From: Symbiobacteriaceae bacterium
GTDB taxonomy: Bacteria; Bacillota; JAAYKD01; WRDA01
Direction: 5' to 3'
Assembly: GCA_009779515.1 (NCBI GenBank)
Contig: WREE01000092.1
Location: forward strand, 1 to 7,913
DNA length: 7,913 nt
Part shown: one piece after another, positions 1 through 6,792 of the stretch
How the letters are laid out: each line of letters starts with the position of its first letter
Numbering within the stretch: the first letter of the stretch is position 1
Program-made: the position numbers and the translations under genes
The notes under the pieces: generated by a model
What the model was told of the DNA's origin: nothing
Database searches by the model: none
What the model saw: only the letters and a program-made list of their open reading frames with translations

Positions 1-52
1 GTGGACTTATCTACAGGGAGCGGTTTTATAGAGCGCACTCTGAAGGCGATAG

Positions 53-1861
53 CTAGCTGCCTTCCCTTTGGTCCCATAGAGCAGCGAAGGCGGGGCTGCT
101 CTTAAGCAGTTCCTGCCAAGTACCTTTAGCTACCATGCGCCCTTCTTCCAGGACAATTATTTGGTCGGCGCGGCGCATTGCCCAGTGGCGATGGGAGACT
201 ATCAGGTAGGTCCCTTCCCTTTGGCTGAGGTTTTGCCAGAGAGCTTCCTCGGTTTGAATATCAAGAGCGGAAGAGAGATCATCGCAAACTAAAAGCTCCC
301 CCTGGCGTATGATAGCTCTGGCCGTAGCTACTCTCTGGCGTTGACCTCCTGACAGGTTTACACCGCGACTACCTATGGGAGTATTTAGACCTTGCTCCAT
401 ATTCGCCAAATCTGGACCAAAAGCTGCCACTTGTAGCGCTGCCAGAATCTCTTCTTCGGTATACTCTTCACCCAAAGCAATGTTTTCGGCTAAGGAAGCG
501 GAAATAAGTACAGGTATTTGCGGTAGGTATGCGCTTTGGGGAGGGACAAAGAAGAGATGAGGCTCGGTAATAATCTTACCGTTCCAGGAAATAGTTCCTA
601 CCTGTAGTTGCAAGAGTCCCAACAAAACTTTGAGTAACGTACTTTTACCGGAAGCAATTTGCCCGGTAATGACGGTAAAGCTACCGCGAGGTATATCGAA
701 GCTAATGTTAGCTATCCCATTACCCCCATTGGCGTAGCTGTAGCTTAAATCCCGCACCTCCAAAAGCTCGAGAGGCTCTCGCTGGGGTGCTACTACTTCC
801 GGCAGCCAGTTGGCCAGTAGTTCCCGCTGAGTCCCTGGCTGTGGTGCTGGCTCCGGTAGATGAGCCACTAACGGTTCCAGACTATGACCTTGAACTAAGG
901 TGCGACTACGCTCTAAAGCTACGGTGCTTTTGGCATACATAAAAATAATGGCACCCAGGAAAAGGGTAGCACCAGTAAGTAATTCCAAATAGTTGATAAA
1001 AAGACTCAAGGCGCCAACGGTAATAGTTCCTTGCAGCATTTTCGGGGCAGCATACCAGAGAATAATACCGGTGAGCAGAATGAAGTTTAGGTAAAACACT
1101 CCGTTAAAAAGAATCTCATAGATGCGTGCTTTGAGGTTGTAGCTCCGCCTGGTAGCATAAAGCTGGGTGAGGTGCTCTAACACCGGAGTTTCCGCACCAG
1201 CAACTTGGATCCCTTGAATAGCTGCAAAGACATCGCCGATGCTCTCCCCTATTTTGGCGCTGGCAACTTGCGCCTGGAGACGTATTTCTTCAAACAGATG
1301 TTCTAAACGTGTCGATAGGGCTAACACTACTAAAAGCGAGGCGTAGACCGCCAGAGTTAGAGGGGCATCAATGCGCAGTAGTATATACAAAGCCAACAGT
1401 AAAGATATGACATTGCCGGCGCAATCGACACTCCAACTGATAATATCTGCCATAGTTTCGTTTTCGTCTCTGATGGTTGCTACTGCTTCGCCGTTAGAGA
1501 CCGCTAGCAGCTCGGCACCAGGCTTTTGGAAGATCAGCCTCATCACGTTGCGTTGTAGTAAAGAGCGCATATTAAAACGATGCTCAGCATCTACCCAACT
1601 ACCCCCCATGATAAAGATGGCACGTAGCAAATAACCTCCTGCTGAAAGCAGCAAAATAGCTTGAATCGACCAGGGATTCGCCTCTCCCTCCAACAGTTCA
1701 TAAAAAAAGCGACCGGCGATTTCCGACACCACGGCGACATTATGAAAGATGACCCACACCAGCATATTTAGCACATACATCCAGGGACGAAAGGCAATTA
1801 ATCTCCCGATAGCGGCAGGTGCGGATAGGGGTTTACGCTCTGAACTTTCTTGTCTATACAT
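53..1861 (-). CDS. ABC exporter half-transporter (TMD-NBD), Walker B Glu replaced by Asp
   Basis: This 602-residue inner-membrane exporter subunit is the partner of the preceding gene. About six helices are visible (roughly 28-50, 66-87, 147-163, 167-183, 252-272 and 280-310). A Pro-rich linker (about 330-362) is longer than usual. The NBD follows with an A-loop Tyr (DLSYSYANG), Walker A GQIASGKST (400-408), Q-loop Gln448, a perfect NLSGGQRQR signature (502-510), Walker B LLVCDD (523-528), D-loop SSALD and H-loop His557 (VSHR). The residue after the Walker B Asp is Asp528, not the catalytic Glu. This matches the degenerate subunit of heterodimeric exporters such as the TM287/288 and BmrC/D type. 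There is no N-terminal peptidase domain. The ATG lies inside the end of the upstream gene (shared ATGTATAG) behind GGAGGGGGT, so translation is probably coupled. The substrate could be a drug, lipid or peptide. Nothing in the window decides it. Confidence 0.92.
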   Translation of the reverse strand: MYRQESSERKPLSAPAAIGRLIAFRPWMYVLNMLVWVIFHNVAVVSEIAGRFFYELLEGEANPWSIQAILLLSAGGYLLRAIFIMGGSWVDAEHRFNMRSLLQRNVMRLIFQKPGAELLAVSNGEAVATIRDENETMADIISWSVDCAGNVISLLLALYILLRIDAPLTLAVYASLLVVLALSTRLEHLFEEIRLQAQVASAKIGESIGDVFAAIQGIQVAGAETPVLEHLTQLYATRRSYNLKARIYEILFNGVFYLNFILLTGIILWYAAPKMLQGTITVGALSLFINYLELLTGATLFLGAIIFMYAKSTVALERSRTLVQGHSLEPLVAHLPEPAPQPGTQRELLANWLPEVVAPQREPLELLEVRDLSYSYANGGNGIANISFDIPRGSFTVITGQIASGKSTLLKVLLGLLQLQVGTISWNGKIITEPHLFFVPPQSAYLPQIPVLISASLAENIALGEEYTEEEILAALQVAAFGPDLANMEQGLNTPIGSRGVNLSGGQRQRVATARAIIRQGELLVCDDLSSALDIQTEEALWQNLSQREGTYLIVSHRHWAMRRADQIIVLEEGRMVAKGTWQELLKSSPAFAALWDQREGS

Positions 1862-3596
1862 ACTCTACCCCCTCCATTTGTTGCCGTAACCTGTTGAATT
1901 GGGAGTTAGGGTTGTTATTTAGCTCCTGATAAGTGCCAAACTCCAGTATGCTGCCTTGTTCGAGGACCATTAGGTTATCCATCTGCTCTAAGGTGTCCAA
2001 CCGATGAGCAATGACAATGGCAGTGCGTCCCGCTAGCAGTTCCTGGACTGCCGAAGTTACGCGTTTCTCAGTTACTGGATCCAGGCGAGCAGAGGCTTCA
2101 TCTAAAATAACTACTGTAGGTTGACGTAAAAAAGCTCGCGCTATAGCCAGAAGCTGACTCTCCCCGGCGGAGAGACCGACTTCCTCCCCCAGCAGAGTGT
2201 CAAGACCCCTAGGCAGTTCCTCCAACCAGGTTTGTAAACCCAACTTGGTTAAAGCTTGGAGAATTAGGGTATCGTTGTATGAAGAATCAAAAAAGGTGAG
2301 ATTATCTCGGACCGAAGCGTTAAAAAGCTGTACTTCCTGAGTAACAAAAGCTACACTGCGTCGCAACAGAGCTAAGGGATACATAGCCAGGGTGGTATTA
2401 TCCAAAAGGATTTCTCCTTGTTGCGGTTCGTAGAAGCGCAAGATCAGGCGTGCCAGAGAAGATTTGCCACTACCAGTGTGTCCCAGGAGACCCAAAGATG
2501 ACCCCGGAGACAAGGTAAAAGATAGCTTACGTAGCACCCAATTTTCTTTTTCGTAGGCAAAAGAGACATCAGCAAAGGTAAGACAAGGTGCCGACACAGG
2601 CACAGGAGTATCTCCGGTATCCCCTATTTTAGGTTGCACCGCCAACGTCTCCCCTAAGCGACGCAGAGCACCCTCGGCACGTTGCATACTCTGTAACCTG
2701 ACTCTAATTTCGCTTAAAGGGCGACGCAACTGTTCGCTGTAGAGAACCAGCATAAAAGCGGTACTAACTTGCATCGCTCCTTGCTGCCAAATATACCAAC
2801 AGTAAGCAAAGGTTAGCAAGGTGTTCACCGAGAAGGCAAATTGCAAGATCGTCCAGGTGACACTATTAGCAATATATGAATTGCGATGGGCAACCTTCCA
2901 GGCTTGCAAAGTAGTCCAAAAACGGGAGAAGGTGTAAGCTAATACGCCGTTACCCTTAATATCCTCGGCGGCAGCCAGGTGTTCTTCCAGGTTGCTGAAG
3001 TGGTTGGCTAGGGCAGCGATATGGGCTGTGGTATAGGGAGCAGCGAGATCTTTGAGCTTTATACTTATAACAATAAAAAGAGCGGTACTGACCGATAAAA
3101 TTGCACCTAGGTAAGGCTCTAACCAGAGAATCATCCCAATAGCTCCCAATAAGGTGAGTATAGCGACAATAATCCCCGTCCAAAATTGACCAAAAAAAGC
3201 CGAAATACTGTTTAAGTCCGAGTCGAGACGACTAATCATCTCTCCAGGTGTGCGCTCTTTATGATAGCTAAGATCCAGTGCCAGGCAGTGAGCCACCGTG
3301 TCTACGCGTAGAGCATCGGTGGCGGCTAACCCCACCATTTCGCTGAGAGCTTCATAAATTACTACGGCTCCCTGTCGGAGAAGGGACAAAACAGTATAAA
3401 CGATAGTGGCTTGGTACATAAGCGGCAGAGCTGCTCCGGCAGCAACAGCATCCAAGTAGCGCCGCATCCATAAGGGGGTAACGAGACGTAAAACTAAACT
3501 TGCCAGGGTGAGTAATAATAAAGTAGTAAGTCGCAGCCAGTCTTTGGCTAAATAGCGTTTAAAAAGTGCAAAATAGGAAAGAAGCGTTGGTGCTAT
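1854..3596 (-). CDS. ABC exporter half-transporter (TMD-NBD), degenerate signature motif; probable non-canonical start
   Basis: This is a fused membrane-plus-ATPase exporter subunit. From the proposed ATA start it is 580 residues, the usual family length. From the first ATG (3467) it would be 537 residues and lack helix 1. The extension encodes YFALFKRYLAKDWLRL followed by a hydrophobic stretch (about 21-42), a typical first helix. In 580-residue numbering the NBD has an A-loop Tyr (FADVSFAYEK), Walker A GHTGSGKSS (372-380), Q-loop Gln420, signature LSAGE (475-479, where LSGGQ is canonical), Walker B VVILDE with catalytic Glu500, and H-loop His531 (AHR). The ATG at 3467 has no ribosome-binding site (ACCCCC lies upstream), whereas AAAGGA sits 9 nt before the ATA. 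The same frame is open only to a TAG at 3615-3617. A one-base indel upstream is the alternative explanation. The gene overlaps the next transporter gene by 8 nt, and their motifs complement each other as in a heterodimer. The exported substrate cannot be told. Confidence 0.85.
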   Translation of the reverse strand: MAPTLLSYFALFKRYLAKDWLRLTTLLLLTLASLVLRLVTPLWMRRYLDAVAAGAALPLMYQATIVYTVLSLLRQGAVVIYEALSEMVGLAATDALRVDTVAHCLALDLSYHKERTPGEMISRLDSDLNSISAFFGQFWTGIIVAILTLLGAIGMILWLEPYLGAILSVSTALFIVISIKLKDLAAPYTTAHIAALANHFSNLEEHLAAAEDIKGNGVLAYTFSRFWTTLQAWKVAHRNSYIANSVTWTILQFAFSVNTLLTFAYCWYIWQQGAMQVSTAFMLVLYSEQLRRPLSEIRVRLQSMQRAEGALRRLGETLAVQPKIGDTGDTPVPVSAPCLTFADVSFAYEKENWVLRKLSFTLSPGSSLGLLGHTGSGKSSLARLILRFYEPQQGEILLDNTTLAMYPLALLRRSVAFVTQEVQLFNASVRDNLTFFDSSYNDTLILQALTKLGLQTWLEELPRGLDTLLGEEVGLSAGESQLLAIARAFLRQPTVVILDEASARLDPVTEKRVTSAVQELLAGRTAIVIAHRLDTLEQMDNLMVLEQGSILEFGTYQELNNNPNSQFNRLRQQMEGVEYV

Positions 3597-3605
3597 AGAA
3601 AAACT

Positions 3606-3611
3606 TCCTTT
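3606..3611 (-). promoter_or_regulatory. Shine-Dalgarno-like AAAGGA that would serve an ATA start of the first ABC gene
   Basis: On the minus strand AAAGGA lies 9 nt before an in-frame ATA (3594-3596). It is the only purine-rich site correctly placed for the open frame that encodes the first membrane helix. The downstream ATG at 3467 has a C-rich leader instead. It therefore supports, but does not prove, initiation at ATA. Confidence 0.4.
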
Positions 3612-3620
3612 CTTCTAGGG

Positions 3621-3634
3621 GGACTTCACAGTCC
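3621..3634 (-). repeat. Small hairpin with GTGA tetraloop upstream of the first ABC gene
   Basis: GGACT-GTGA-AGTCC forms a 5-bp stem closed by a GNRA-type tetraloop. It lies about 10 nt upstream of the AAAGGA site. A GTG inside the loop starts only a four-codon frame that ends at TAG (3615-3617). It could modulate translation of the transporter gene. No T-run follows it. Confidence 0.3.
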
Positions 3635-3647
3635 TCTACCTCAATTA

Positions 3648-3667
3648 GTGGCAGCAACTCATGCCAC
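3648..3667 (-). repeat. Inverted repeat in the gap before the ABC genes
   Basis: On the minus strand GTGGCA and TGCCAC form a perfect 6-bp stem around an 8-nt loop, about 40 nt after the stop of the KOW-like gene. No T-run follows, so it is not a standard intrinsic terminator. It could be a leader hairpin, an operator or an mRNA-processing site. The short stem also allows chance. Confidence 0.35.
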
Positions 3668-3704
3668 AAGGTTTATATGACTTGAAAATTCCTATATATT
3701 AAAA

Positions 3705-4991
3705 TTAAACCAAACCCTGCCTCTCCACATTATTACGAGCAACTTCCAAAATTTCGCCACTGTCGGTTGCTACCTGGTAGGTAAGGGTGGTTATCCCCGA
3801 AGGTAGGACCGTGGGTCCGGTGAACGCTCCCACGATGCCGGTAACGCCAAACCATGGTTCTCGGATGATACGCACCCTGTTACCAAGCTCGATGGGAGTG
3901 TTATCGCTGGCGGTACTGGTGGGAGGCATATGAGCTCCGGCAGGTAGGTAGACTACAGGTCGGACGACTCCGGCACGAATTTGGGTATGCCCATTCATAG
4001 ATACTACTTTACCAGCTACACTCTGTAAAGCAGCAAAGAAGCTCTGCTCCATAGGTATTTCGCCCATACCCTCAGTAAGAAGCAAGGTGAGTCCCAGGGT
4101 CAGTTCAGTTTCCATGCCGGGAGCGATTTCGGCGCCGGTGAGCTGCACCAAATCCATGCTGTGAACTCCACCGGCGATAACCCCTGCGATGTTATGCTTC
4201 TTGCAAGCACGTAAAAAATCAGCTGAGGCTAATGCTCCTGCTACTAAAACCTTACCGCTATCTTGGGCAGATACTGCGGTAGCCGCAGCCACCTCCTGGG
4301 GAGCGGAGACCAAAAGACGTAGTTCACCACTGCTCTCTCCCCCTAAGCCGTAAAGTCCGCTTAGAGGTTCCATCTCACTTTCAATTTCGGCACCCCATTC
4401 TGGAGTAACTTCCACTACCCTACCAGTTAAAAAGGCTTTGACTTGTGTGCGCACAAAGGGACGTTCAATAGTAACCAAATGCCCATTGACTGAGGTAACT
4501 ACCCCTTGCATGGGAGCAAAGGCTACCGCTTCCCGCTCTGGTTCGGTGGCAATTATTTGTCCTAGGCGGACAAAATCTCCGGTACGCACCTGGATAAACT
4601 GCGAAGCTAAAATTGCCGGTTCGCCCAGCTGTTCTGCTGCATCCACTACCCGAACATTATCGTTAGGGTCTCCTTCTAAACGTAAAGAGATAGTACCTAA
4701 AAGATAGGAAACTTGCTCTATCCTCCCCTTACCAGGAGAACGCATCTCATAAACATTACCATCCGCCAGGAGAGCTGCCAAAGGCTGCCCTACTTCCACC
4801 ATATCTCCTTCTTTAATTTGCAGCAAATCTCCCAGACTGGTAGGAGGGATACCGTAAGCCTCGGTTACGGCAATCATGATAGGTTCTTCCGGCTGTAAAG
4901 TGGTTTCGGCGATTAAAGTATGAGGGTCTACTTCCTGCCCCACCCGGACCAAAACCTGTCCTGGAAAAGGGATAACTCGTTTTAGCCGCAC
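3705..4991 (-). CDS. Uncharacterised protein with repeated barrel-sandwich-like segments and C-terminal KOW-like segment
   Basis: I do not recognise a characterised family for this 428-residue soluble protein. It has no signal peptide and no membrane helix. The N-terminal half carries repeats resembling biotinyl/RnfC-type barrel-sandwich hybrids: FPGQVLVRVGQEV (9-21), then DLLQIKEGDMVEVGQPLA (55-72) with a SPGKGRIEQV turn (85-94), and FIQVRTGDFVRLGQIIA (132-148) with APMQGVVTSV (159-168). No lipoyl- or biotin-type MKM site is visible. A middle region (about 245-350) looks alpha/beta, with AGVIAGGVHSMDL (269-281), LTEGMGEIPM (305-314) and SMNGHTQIRAGVVRP (331-345), which reads as a conserved core. 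The end (about 367-424, GNRVRIIREPWFGVTGIVGAF onward) resembles a KOW/SH3-like barrel. The GTG start sits 1 nt after the glmL stop behind GGGAGG, so it is probably co-translated with glmL. By association it may be a structural or adaptor partner of GlmL or its mutase. That role is inference only. Confidence 0.85.
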   Translation of the reverse strand: MRLKRVIPFPGQVLVRVGQEVDPHTLIAETTLQPEEPIMIAVTEAYGIPPTSLGDLLQIKEGDMVEVGQPLAALLADGNVYEMRSPGKGRIEQVSYLLGTISLRLEGDPNDNVRVVDAAEQLGEPAILASQFIQVRTGDFVRLGQIIATEPEREAVAFAPMQGVVTSVNGHLVTIERPFVRTQVKAFLTGRVVEVTPEWGAEIESEMEPLSGLYGLGGESSGELRLLVSAPQEVAAATAVSAQDSGKVLVAGALASADFLRACKKHNIAGVIAGGVHSMDLVQLTGAEIAPGMETELTLGLTLLLTEGMGEIPMEQSFFAALQSVAGKVVSMNGHTQIRAGVVRPVVYLPAGAHMPPTSTASDNTPIELGNRVRIIREPWFGVTGIVGAFTGPTVLPSGITTLTYQVATDSGEILEVARNNVERQGLV

Positions 4992-4992
4992 T

Positions 4993-6789
4993 CTAGTTTC
5001 CTCCCTTCCCCGCTGCCGGAGCTAAATGCACTCGCCAGGAGCTGCTATTAATCCGGTTCTGTTGCTGGTCCTTACCCCAAGGTAAAGGACGACCTCGTAA
5101 GTCGATATACAAGCCGGCACTGCCTTGCACTCCCTCCTTGACAAAACCGCGCCATAAACCAGCTCCGAAATCCATATTCCAAGCGGCAGGGATAGTTACT
5201 CTATACTTGCGCTTAGGGTCTAAGGGAATACAAGTGAGAGTTTTAGGGTGAGCCACATAGGTATGAGCTTCTCCTTCATCAGGTTCAATAGTTACCTTTT
5301 GACTGCCGGTAAACAATCCACCCTTAGGGACTAACAACCCTCCCAGGGGAGTCAGACTCTCTTGCAATAATAGCGCTAAAGCTCCTTCGGGATCTACCTG
5401 GGCTAGGGTACCAATATGGGGTAGGGAGAAGTGTCTGTCCAATAACAATTCCGTCCAACCAACCGGTAAAAAGGCATCGATGAGTATTTCGGCAGCTTGG
5501 GTGGCTTGTGGAGCATGGGAGATCACGCCACCGCTGCCGATGATAATATCTATATCCCGGTGAGAAAAACGCTGACGGTCACCGAAAAAATCGTCACTAC
5601 TGTAACGCCAGTCACCTTCCGGTTTATTTCCCTTAAGCTGTAAGGTTAGACGAAAATGCTGCGCTAACCCCAAACGCAGAGCTTCCCTGGCCAGAACCTG
5701 CTCCACCAGTAAAGCATCTTCACTGTGGGGTAAAGTGGTGGGGCGCAGCATTTTGTTATGGAGCCAGTCACGCAGCTCCCGCTCGCTAATACGGGGTGGA
5801 AGCCAGCGCAGGAGTTGAGCAACCCCAGCTTCCTTAAGAACATTAGTAGCACTGTAACTCATTCCCAGATTGGCACTAACCGAGCGCTGCATATCTTGAT
5901 TAACAATACTAAAAATATCGGTGGTCGCTCCACCAATATCCACCGCCAAGATATTGGCGTGTCGATACTCCGATAGTAGGTGGACAGAGCGAGTTACCGC
6001 CTGGGGGGTGGGTAAAATAGCGGCCGAAGCCCGTTCTCTTAAAGCGCCATAACCGGGAGCATGTGCCATCACATGCTCCATAAACTGCTCCTGAATAACC
6101 CGGCGGGTCGGCCCTAACTCTTCTCGGTCTAAGGTGGGACGTAAGTTAGGCACGAGTTGAAGATCAAAACCCATGGCATGCTGCTCCAAATAAGGGTGGA
6201 GGTCTGAATTACCAGCGTAGATTAAGGGGAGTTTGTGCAGCTTGGAAAAGCGGCTTTCCGGATTGGCGTGAAAGAGCAGCTCCGCTAGCGAAGCCACATC
6301 CAGCACGGCTCCTCCTTCCACTCCCCCTGCCAGTAAAATCATATCCGGATGCAGCTCCCGAATACGCCGCACTCGCTCGAAGGGTAGACGCTGGTCGTCT
6401 TGGGCTAGGACATCCAAGATAACTCCCCCGGCGCCCAAAGCAGCTCTTTCGGCAGACTCTCCGGTCATCCCTCGCACTAAACCGATAACCAGCATTTGCA
6501 AGCCACCACCAGCAGAACTGGTGAGTAAAAAGCCATCTACTGCGTTGATATTATGAGGCAGGACAAGGGCTGGTTGGTCTCCGGAGCTTGGTTGCTGATT
6601 AAGAGCATCTAACTGGACTTGAATACGCGAGAGAGCATGCTCCAAACCAATTTGCACATCCTCTGCAGGGGCTTCCACCGTGGTAGGAGCATCTGCCAAA
6701 GCCAGAAACTTAGCTCCTTCCTCAGAGATAGTCGCGTAGATAGCTTTAGTGGTGGTGCTACCCACATCGACCAGCAGGTATCTCTTCAC
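4993..6789 (-). CDS. glmL: GlmL/MutL-family ASKHA ATPase (B12-dependent mutase reactivation type), extended form
   Basis: This 598-residue protein belongs to the actin/Hsp70/hexokinase-like ATPases of the glutamate mutase L type, and is unrelated to mismatch-repair MutL. Motifs seen are phosphate-1 LLVDVGSTTTKAI (5-17), the GlmL-typical SSAGGGLQMLVIGLV (91-105), ILLAGGVEGG (151-160), phosphate-2 LAVDIGGATTDIF (281-293) and the adenosine-type loop IIIGSGGVISH (415-425). Family members are thought to reactivate coenzyme-B12 mutases such as glutamate mutase or D-ornithine aminomutase by exchanging damaged cobalamin. No mutase subunit is encoded here, so the partner is unknown. Known short GlmL proteins are about 460 residues. 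This one has an extra C-terminal region of roughly 115 residues (about 485-598) that looks beta-rich and may dock a partner. The start is GTG, 3 nt after hom, with GGAGG overlapping the hom stop. The gene ends 1 nt before the next start, so coupled translation is likely. The fold and family are confident; the exact client is not known. Confidence 0.88.
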   Translation of the reverse strand: MKRYLLVDVGSTTTKAIYATISEEGAKFLALADAPTTVEAPAEDVQIGLEHALSRIQVQLDALNQQPSSGDQPALVLPHNINAVDGFLLTSSAGGGLQMLVIGLVRGMTGESAERAALGAGGVILDVLAQDDQRLPFERVRRIRELHPDMILLAGGVEGGAVLDVASLAELLFHANPESRFSKLHKLPLIYAGNSDLHPYLEQHAMGFDLQLVPNLRPTLDREELGPTRRVIQEQFMEHVMAHAPGYGALRERASAAILPTPQAVTRSVHLLSEYRHANILAVDIGGATTDIFSIVNQDMQRSVSANLGMSYSATNVLKEAGVAQLLRWLPPRISERELRDWLHNKMLRPTTLPHSEDALLVEQVLAREALRLGLAQHFRLTLQLKGNKPEGDWRYSSDDFFGDRQRFSHRDIDIIIGSGGVISHAPQATQAAEILIDAFLPVGWTELLLDRHFSLPHIGTLAQVDPEGALALLLQESLTPLGGLLVPKGGLFTGSQKVTIEPDEGEAHTYVAHPKTLTCIPLDPKRKYRVTIPAAWNMDFGAGLWRGFVKEGVQGSAGLYIDLRGRPLPWGKDQQQNRINSSSWRVHLAPAAGKGGN

Positions 6790-6792
6790 CGG

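Larger units (their letters stand above)
3559..3669 (-). other. Short open frame overlapping the start of the first ABC gene (possible detached N-terminus or leader)
   Basis: A 36-codon frame begins at TTG (3667-3669; a second TTG is at 3655-3657) and ends at TAA (3559-3561). It reads LLPLIEVEDCEVPLEERKFF through its middle, a plausible acidic protein segment. Neither TTG has a clear ribosome-binding site. Removing one base from the T5 run (A5 on the plus strand, 3599-3603) would join it smoothly to the transporter frame, giving EERKFSIAPTLLSYFALFK. It may be the true N-terminus separated by an indel, a leader peptide, or chance, since an open run of this length is not rare at random. Confidence 0.3.

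Noticed and set aside
25..45. Possible terminator after the last ABC gene (AGAG-TGCG-CTCT on the minus strand)
   Set aside because: The stem is only 4 bp and is followed by ATAAAA rather than a T-run, so it does not meet the standard for an intrinsic terminator.
2956..3183. Short Cys/Tyr/Arg-rich open frame inside the first ABC gene, and similar frames inside every other gene on both strands
   Set aside because: They lie entirely within well-supported genes, have no ribosome-binding sites or family resemblance, and have composition typical of shadow frames.
3615..3617. In-frame TAG between a GTG with upstream GAGG and the transporter frame, read as a possible pyrrolysine codon
   Set aside because: TAG is used as the ordinary stop of four genes in this window, no Pyl genes are seen, and an exporter N-terminus is not a known pyrrolysine site. 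A start-codon or indel explanation is simpler.
3672..3677. TATAAA on the minus strand as a promoter -10 for the ABC genes
   Set aside because: No -35-like hexamer is found 15-19 nt upstream and there is no extended -10. AT-rich intergenic sequence yields such matches by chance.
3705..4991. RnfC-like electron-transport subunit
   Set aside because: The N-terminal barrel-sandwich resemblance is limited. No 4Fe-4S cysteine motifs or NADH/FMN-binding segment are present.
4993..6789. DNA mismatch-repair MutL
   Set aside because: The motifs are ASKHA ATPase type and GlmL-specific. No GHKL ATPase motifs are present.
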